Shown here: positions 13,399-16,774 of the stretch, in pieces
Layout: the number at the start of each line of letters is the position of its first letter
Position numbering within the stretch: position 1 is the stretch's first letter
Source: Patescibacteria group bacterium
GTDB taxonomy: Bacteria > Patescibacteriota > Microgenomatia > UBA1400 > PJMF01
NCBI GenBank assembly: GCA_018816485.1
Contig: JAHIVL010000101.1
Location: 1-16,774 of the forward strand
Direction: 5' to 3'
DNA length: 16,774 nt
Notes under the pieces: model-generated
The model's input: the letters and a program-made list of their open reading frames with translations, nothing else
What the model was told of the DNA's origin: nothing
Databases searched by the model: none
Made by a program: the position numbers and the translations under genes

Positions 13399-14412
13399 TT
13401 AAAATAAATGCTCTTCTAAATACTCCGGTTTTCCACCAACCCTTGCAGTTAATGTTTTTTTAACTAAATCTAAGCTGTCCAATCTTTTTTGAACTTTGAC
13501 TTCAAATTCTGGCAAAGTTAAAACATGGACATTGAAGCCAGTGTTAATTGTAAAATAGCACTCGATCCCTTCAGTTCTCATCTTTTGAACTTCATGAATA
13601 ATCTGCATGGTTCCCGGATACCACAAAACCATAGGTGGCTTGCTAGTTAATAAAATACTATGAAATTCTAAACATTCTGCTTCTACCAAAGACCCAAGCG
13701 CAGAAAAATCTTTCTTTTCGATAAATTTTTTAGTATCTCCAATTTTTTGTTTGATATTTTTTTGTCTTACCTCGAAAAATATGCTTGATCCGGCTAATGT
13801 ATGACCTTCTGTTGATGAAATTTTTTTCTTTCCATAATCTACAACGGCAACAATGTCTCTAATATCCCAATAGGTCTTATCAAAAATGGTTTTTGAATAT
13901 GAGGTTTCCGAGGTATCTCCATCAAGCCATTCTACATATCCACCTACCGCACATCTACATGCTGTTCCAGATGCTTGTCGACTTAAAATGCTCAATTCTT
14001 TTTCATTCAGCTCTAGACCAATAGCTTTCACAGCCGCAAAAGTAAGTGTAGCCATACCAGATCCAGAACTCGAAAGACCTGTGCTTCTTGGAAATGAGTT
14101 TTTTGATACAACTTTGGCAAAAAATCCTGCTGACTTCAAACCTTGTTGCTTAGCCATTTTTCTAATTCTGTCCAAATGTTTGAAAACTCTTTTTGCTTCT
14201 CTAGAATCCGTTTCTATGCTTTCTCCACTAATAGATAATTCATCAGACAAAAAACTATCAGAAAATTCAACTGTGGTTATCGTGTCTAATCCCTCAAGTT
14301 TAATTGAAACACTACCATTTTCTGGAAGCCTTAAAACCTCATCTTTTTTGCCCCAATATTTTACAAGAGCTATATCGCTTGATGCTTTTACCGTTGATTT
14401 GTTTGATTCCAT
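13399..14412 (-). CDS. mvaD: Diphosphomevalonate decarboxylase homologue (GHMP superfamily), atypical active site
   Basis: A 337-residue GHMP-family protein. Classical members phosphorylate mevalonate 5-diphosphate on its 3-hydroxyl and decarboxylate it to isopentenyl diphosphate. Family signatures are SSDIALVKYWGK (Lys18), LPENGSVSIKLEGL, STGLSSSGSGMATL (phosphate loop) and ASGTACRCAVGGYVEW (Arg153). The C-terminal motif, usually T-x-D-A-G-P-N, reads TINTGFN, so Asn290 replaces the catalytic Asp while Lys18 and Arg153 of the same catalytic set remain. It might be an active variant, a phosphomevalonate decarboxylase or a 3-kinase. A clear AAGGAG lies five bases before the ATG, and a TATAAT in the 47-bp gap after the kinase gene may add transcription. 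The family is certain; the reaction is less so. Confidence 0.88.
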   Translation of the reverse strand: MESNKSTVKASSDIALVKYWGKKDEVLRLPENGSVSIKLEGLDTITTVEFSDSFLSDELSISGESIETDSREAKRVFKHLDRIRKMAKQQGLKSAGFFAKVVSKNSFPRSTGLSSSGSGMATLTFAAVKAIGLELNEKELSILSRQASGTACRCAVGGYVEWLDGDTSETSYSKTIFDKTYWDIRDIVAVVDYGKKKISSTEGHTLAGSSIFFEVRQKNIKQKIGDTKKFIEKKDFSALGSLVEAECLEFHSILLTSKPPMVLWYPGTMQIIHEVQKMRTEGIECYFTINTGFNVHVLTLPEFEVKVQKRLDSLDLVKKTLTARVGGKPEYLEEHLF

Positions 14413-14417
14413 AAAAA

Positions 14418-14423
14418 CTCCTT
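14418..14423 (-). promoter_or_regulatory. Shine-Dalgarno AAGGAG of the decarboxylase gene
   Basis: AAGGAG is read on the minus strand five bases before ATG 14412. It is the strongest ribosome-binding site in the isoprenoid operon and confirms the start. Confidence 0.75.
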
Positions 14424-14428
14424 AACTT

Positions 14429-14434
14429 ATTATA
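14429..14434 (-). promoter_or_regulatory. Possible internal -10 (TATAAT) before the decarboxylase gene
   Basis: A perfect TATAAT in the 47-bp gap between the kinase and decarboxylase genes would start transcription just at the Shine-Dalgarno. No -35 match is seen at 16-18 bp, so this may be chance in AT-rich DNA. Confidence 0.35.
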
Positions 14435-14459
14435 CCTAAAACAAAATGTAATATTTTAT

Positions 14460-15434
14460 TTATTTTTCAATCCGCACACCCTCAACGTTTGTCCGCACTT
14501 TTATTACTTGACCCCCAGAACGGGTTATTGCTTGCTCAACATCTGAAATTTTATTAATTGGAGTTAATGCAATCATACAATCTCCAATTCCAGCTCCTGA
14601 TAACTTAGCTCCCCACGCCCCAGCATCTCGTGCAGCATAAATCATCGCAGACAATTTTGCACTTCCAACTCCTAAAGATTCCAACATTCCTTGATCAAAA
14701 TTCATTAGTTCTCCAACAACTGGCCAAGTCTTTGCCAAAAAAGCAATCTTAGATAACTCAACCATTTTCCCAATATGAGTATAAATAGAATCTATTAAGT
14801 CTGGATAGCGAGATGCTTTTTCTGCAACTTCCTTTATTAGTGTTACTGTATCTGCTTTTATACCTGAGTAGCCCACAATAAGAGGCAGCTCCTCAATTTC
14901 TATTGGTTCTATCACTTTTCCTCCAGTAACAAAATATAATGTCCCACCGTAAATAGCGGCCACAACATCAAAACCCGATCCTTTTCCCTGAACATCAAGC
15001 ACTGTCTTATATGCTAATTTAAAAATATCTTTATTTGATAGTTTAATATCAAATAAAACAGCTAAACCCTTTATCGTACATACAGTTGAAGCTGAAGAAG
15101 AACCAAGTCCAAATAATGATGATGATTCCGATTGAGTCCTTATTCGAATACCTGAATTTATCTTAAATTTTTCATTAAAATTCTTAACCGCCATTTCCAC
15201 AAAATTTGCACCTTTTGGTATATTACCCTGACCAAGTTCTACTAATTGTTTAATATAACCAGTAACTTTAACATCTTTAGCATCAAGCTCAAGTCTATTT
15301 TCTGAGATTATCTCTAATGTAGCACTAAGCCTTTGCCCTACCGCTGTCACAATGCATGGACGATTGTAAACTACAGCATGTTCTCCAAGAAGCATAAGTT
15401 TTCCTGGTGCTGAAACAGTTACTTGTTTTTTCAT
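14460..15434 (-). CDS. mvk: Mevalonate kinase-family GHMP kinase
   Basis: A 324-residue cytoplasmic kinase, expected to phosphorylate mevalonate or phosphomevalonate with ATP. SAPGKLMLLGEHAVVY (8-23) is the mevalonate kinase N-terminal motif. GLGSSSAS (109-116) is the GHMP phosphate-binding loop. GKGSGFDVVAAIYGG (150-164) contains the probable catalytic Asp156; mevalonate kinases more often have NPSG-x-D here, and the KGSG form leaves room for phosphomevalonate kinase activity. GAKLSGAGIGDC (275-286) is the third motif. A second GHMP kinase of the same broad type is encoded upstream at the right edge, so the two presumably divide successive phosphorylations. There is no strong Shine-Dalgarno; AAGAG lies seven bases before the ATG. 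Confidence 0.87.
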   Translation of the reverse strand: MKKQVTVSAPGKLMLLGEHAVVYNRPCIVTAVGQRLSATLEIISENRLELDAKDVKVTGYIKQLVELGQGNIPKGANFVEMAVKNFNEKFKINSGIRIRTQSESSSLFGLGSSSASTVCTIKGLAVLFDIKLSNKDIFKLAYKTVLDVQGKGSGFDVVAAIYGGTLYFVTGGKVIEPIEIEELPLIVGYSGIKADTVTLIKEVAEKASRYPDLIDSIYTHIGKMVELSKIAFLAKTWPVVGELMNFDQGMLESLGVGSAKLSAMIYAARDAGAWGAKLSGAGIGDCMIALTPINKISDVEQAITRSGGQVIKVRTNVEGVRIEK

Positions 15435-15462
15435 AGATTATCTCTTAAATAATAATTTTTTA

Positions 15463-16269
15463 TTAATTTGTCTTTTCTGAACTAAGTTTTATTGCTTTGA
15501 GTACAACTAACGGGTAATCAATTTTTAAACCACTTGAATCTTGACGTATATTAAGCACTCTTTTTATATGATCTGGCGCATCTTTTATCATTTTGTTTAG
15601 TTTAACTAATTGCATGCCACTCACCTGTTTACTTTTTTTCCAATCATTTGTATTAACACAGCTTACAGATCTTTCAAACACTTCTGCCTGAAAACCAGCA
15701 TTTTCTAATAGTCCAATCCACTCAGCTTCTGATGGAATATTACATTTTCCTTCAATCTGTGGATTTCGACCACCAAGTTCTTGTTTTAAAGCATGCTGAG
15801 TATTTAGCCACTCGTCAGCACCTTCTGGAGCCATCATGTCTGCTACAATCAGACACCCATTGGGTTTTAAAATTCTAAATAAACCGGCGATAACACTTGG
15901 TTGGGCATCAATGGTTAAATCCTTAATTCCAAATCGCACAACAACAACATCGAATGACTCAAATTCAATTGGCAATGATTGAACCTCAGCAAGTATCCTA
16001 GAAGTTGAAACTTCTGGCGATATTTTTGAAAGTTGAGAACCTGCAAAATCTAAACAATAATAAGTTGCAGGTAATTGTTTTGCTAATTCTCTAGCCAACT
16101 TCCCTGGACCGGACATAAGATCTAACACTTTTAAATTCACTGATGTTTCATTTAAGCCTATGGCACGGTAAATTAATTTTGCAAATGAGATATCACGATA
16201 TATCTTTGGAGCTTTATCAAAAGAACGTTGATTATATGCTTCTTGCAGATTAGAGTTTTCTTTTTTCAT
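15463..16269 (-). CDS. Class I SAM-dependent methyltransferase in the isoprenoid operon
   Basis: A 268-residue protein with a Rossmann-type methyltransferase core. Motif I is KVLDLMSGPGKLARELA (47-63), an uncommon variant of VLDxGxGxG. YYCLDFAGSQL (70-80) is motif II with the ribose-contacting acidic residue. FDVVVVRFGIKDL is the motif IV region, and LFRILKPNGCLIVADM is the family's post-core strand, as in UbiE/MenG-like enzymes. It is encoded between two mevalonate-type kinases, 25 bp after one and 28 bp before the other, so co-transcription is likely. UbiE-type quinone methylation is one possibility, but no quinone genes are nearby. Methylation of an isoprenoid or a lipid intermediate is another. 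The substrate is unknown; no Shine-Dalgarno was seen. Confidence 0.78.
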   Translation of the reverse strand: MKKENSNLQEAYNQRSFDKAPKIYRDISFAKLIYRAIGLNETSVNLKVLDLMSGPGKLARELAKQLPATYYCLDFAGSQLSKISPEVSTSRILAEVQSLPIEFESFDVVVVRFGIKDLTIDAQPSVIAGLFRILKPNGCLIVADMMAPEGADEWLNTQHALKQELGGRNPQIEGKCNIPSEAEWIGLLENAGFQAEVFERSVSCVNTNDWKKSKQVSGMQLVKLNKMIKDAPDHIKRVLNIRQDSSGLKIDYPLVVLKAIKLSSEKTN

Positions 16270-16294
16270 AATAATATTTGTTAGTGTAAAAAAT

Positions 16295-16774
16295 CTATTT
16301 TATTTCAATTTTGTAGCTTTCTATAGCCTTTTTACTCAAAAATGAATCCAATCCGTTTTTATCAGGATGATATGCCAAAAGCCAACCAGAACCATCTTTA
16401 ACTCCACCGGCACCTGTAATTTTCGCAAATCCTCCATGATTCTCAATTTCTTTAACAATTTTTTTTGCTTTTGTTCCAACAACACCAAGTTTTTCTAATA
16501 ATCTTTCGTTTTGGGTAAGTAGTTTTTGATCAAAATTTTTATTCTCGATACTATTTATCATTTCTAAAGTAACTTGACCAATTTCTTTTATAGTTTTAGC
16601 AAAAAACTCACTTGATTCTACTTCTGCTTTCACAAGGCTTACCATTTCACCAGTATTTTCCTCAGGTTTTCCAGAATTAACTAAAATAAAATCCATTTTA
16701 GAAAAACTTTTTAGCATCTTTCTATTTCCTTTTCTAAATATTTGAACTCCCCCAAATACAACCGCAGAAGGATC
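16295..16774 (-). CDS. Mevalonate kinase-type GHMP kinase, C-terminal half (cut by window edge)
   Basis: The frame is open to the right edge, so the gene continues beyond it and the ATG at 16717 is internal. The visible 159 residues begin DPSAVVFGGVQIFRKGN, the strand after the catalytic Asp of mevalonate kinases. LVNSGKPEENTGEMV follows, then a helical region, then FAKITGAGGVKDGSGWLLAY, the third GHMP motif. The helical part (LLTQNERLLEKLGVVGTKAKK) resembles archaeal-type mevalonate kinase C termini. As the upstream gene of the operon seen here, it probably makes phosphomevalonate, but phosphomevalonate kinase cannot be excluded from half a protein. The GAGG-V-KDGSG stretch differs from the usual GAGGGGC. 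Confidence 0.82.
   Translation of the reverse strand, partial: DPSAVVFGGVQIFRKGNRKMLKSFSKMDFILVNSGKPEENTGEMVSLVKAEVESSEFFAKTIKEIGQVTLEMINSIENKNFDQKLLTQNERLLEKLGVVGTKAKKIVKEIENHGGFAKITGAGGVKDGSGWLLAYHPDKNGLDSFLSKKAIESYKIEIK

Noticed and set aside
13886..14425. Long plus-strand open frame (179 codons) antisense to the decarboxylase gene
   Set aside because: The opposite strand encodes an unmistakable GHMP-family protein with a strong Shine-Dalgarno; the antisense product shows no domain.

Overview
The window is AT-rich, gene-dense bacterial DNA. It most resembles a Candidate Phyla Radiation (Patescibacteria) genome, perhaps Microgenomates-like. This is inferred from the combination of mevalonate-pathway genes, an archaeal/viral-type ATP-dependent DNA ligase, VirB2/TrbC-like small membrane proteins, a SpoIID-like secreted protein and short intergenic gaps. 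No rRNA or other taxonomic marker is present, so the assignment is not proven. There is no gene-free stretch longer than about 130 bp, and I see no tRNA, rRNA, CRISPR array or insertion sequence.

Layout. (1) Positions 1-913: the start of pth (minus, cut by the left edge) diverges from a family-2 glycosyltransferase. (2) Positions 920-7793, all minus: a GT4 glycosyltransferase, ATP-dependent DNA ligase, a Fic protein with a C-terminal winged helix, relE/relB, an ADP-dependent NAD(P)H-hydrate dehydratase and recF. This is a housekeeping and repair stretch interrupted by toxin-type genes. (3) Positions 7897-8517, plus: a probable BrnT-like toxin and CopG/BrnA-like antitoxin pair. (4) Positions 8532-10283, minus: a secreted coiled-coil plus SpoIID/LytB cell-wall protein. 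(5) Positions 10411-12065, plus: two VirB2/TrbC-like membrane proteins, the first carrying a large cysteine-rich exported domain. (6) Positions 12087-16774, minus: an isoprenoid operon. In transcription order it holds a mevalonate-kinase-type GHMP kinase (cut by the right edge), a SAM methyltransferase, a second mevalonate kinase, a diphosphomevalonate decarboxylase homologue, an Idi-like Nudix protein and undecaprenyl diphosphate synthase.

The isoprenoid operon plausibly takes mevalonate to isopentenyl diphosphate and on to the undecaprenyl carrier lipid. Several members are non-standard. The decarboxylase homologue has Asn where the family has its catalytic Asp. The Nudix protein lacks the isomerase Cys. 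A methyltransferase sits between the two kinases. These are the best candidates for new biochemistry here.

Gene starts show a second pattern. Several first genes have a -10 hexamer exactly seven bases before the start codon and no Shine-Dalgarno, which suggests leaderless mRNAs. Some downstream genes (relE, the BrnA-like antitoxin, the short VirB2-like protein, the decarboxylase) have clear Shine-Dalgarno sequences. relBE has a near-consensus promoter overlapped by a 26-bp near-perfect palindrome, and a long hairpin lies between recF and the hydrate dehydratase gene.
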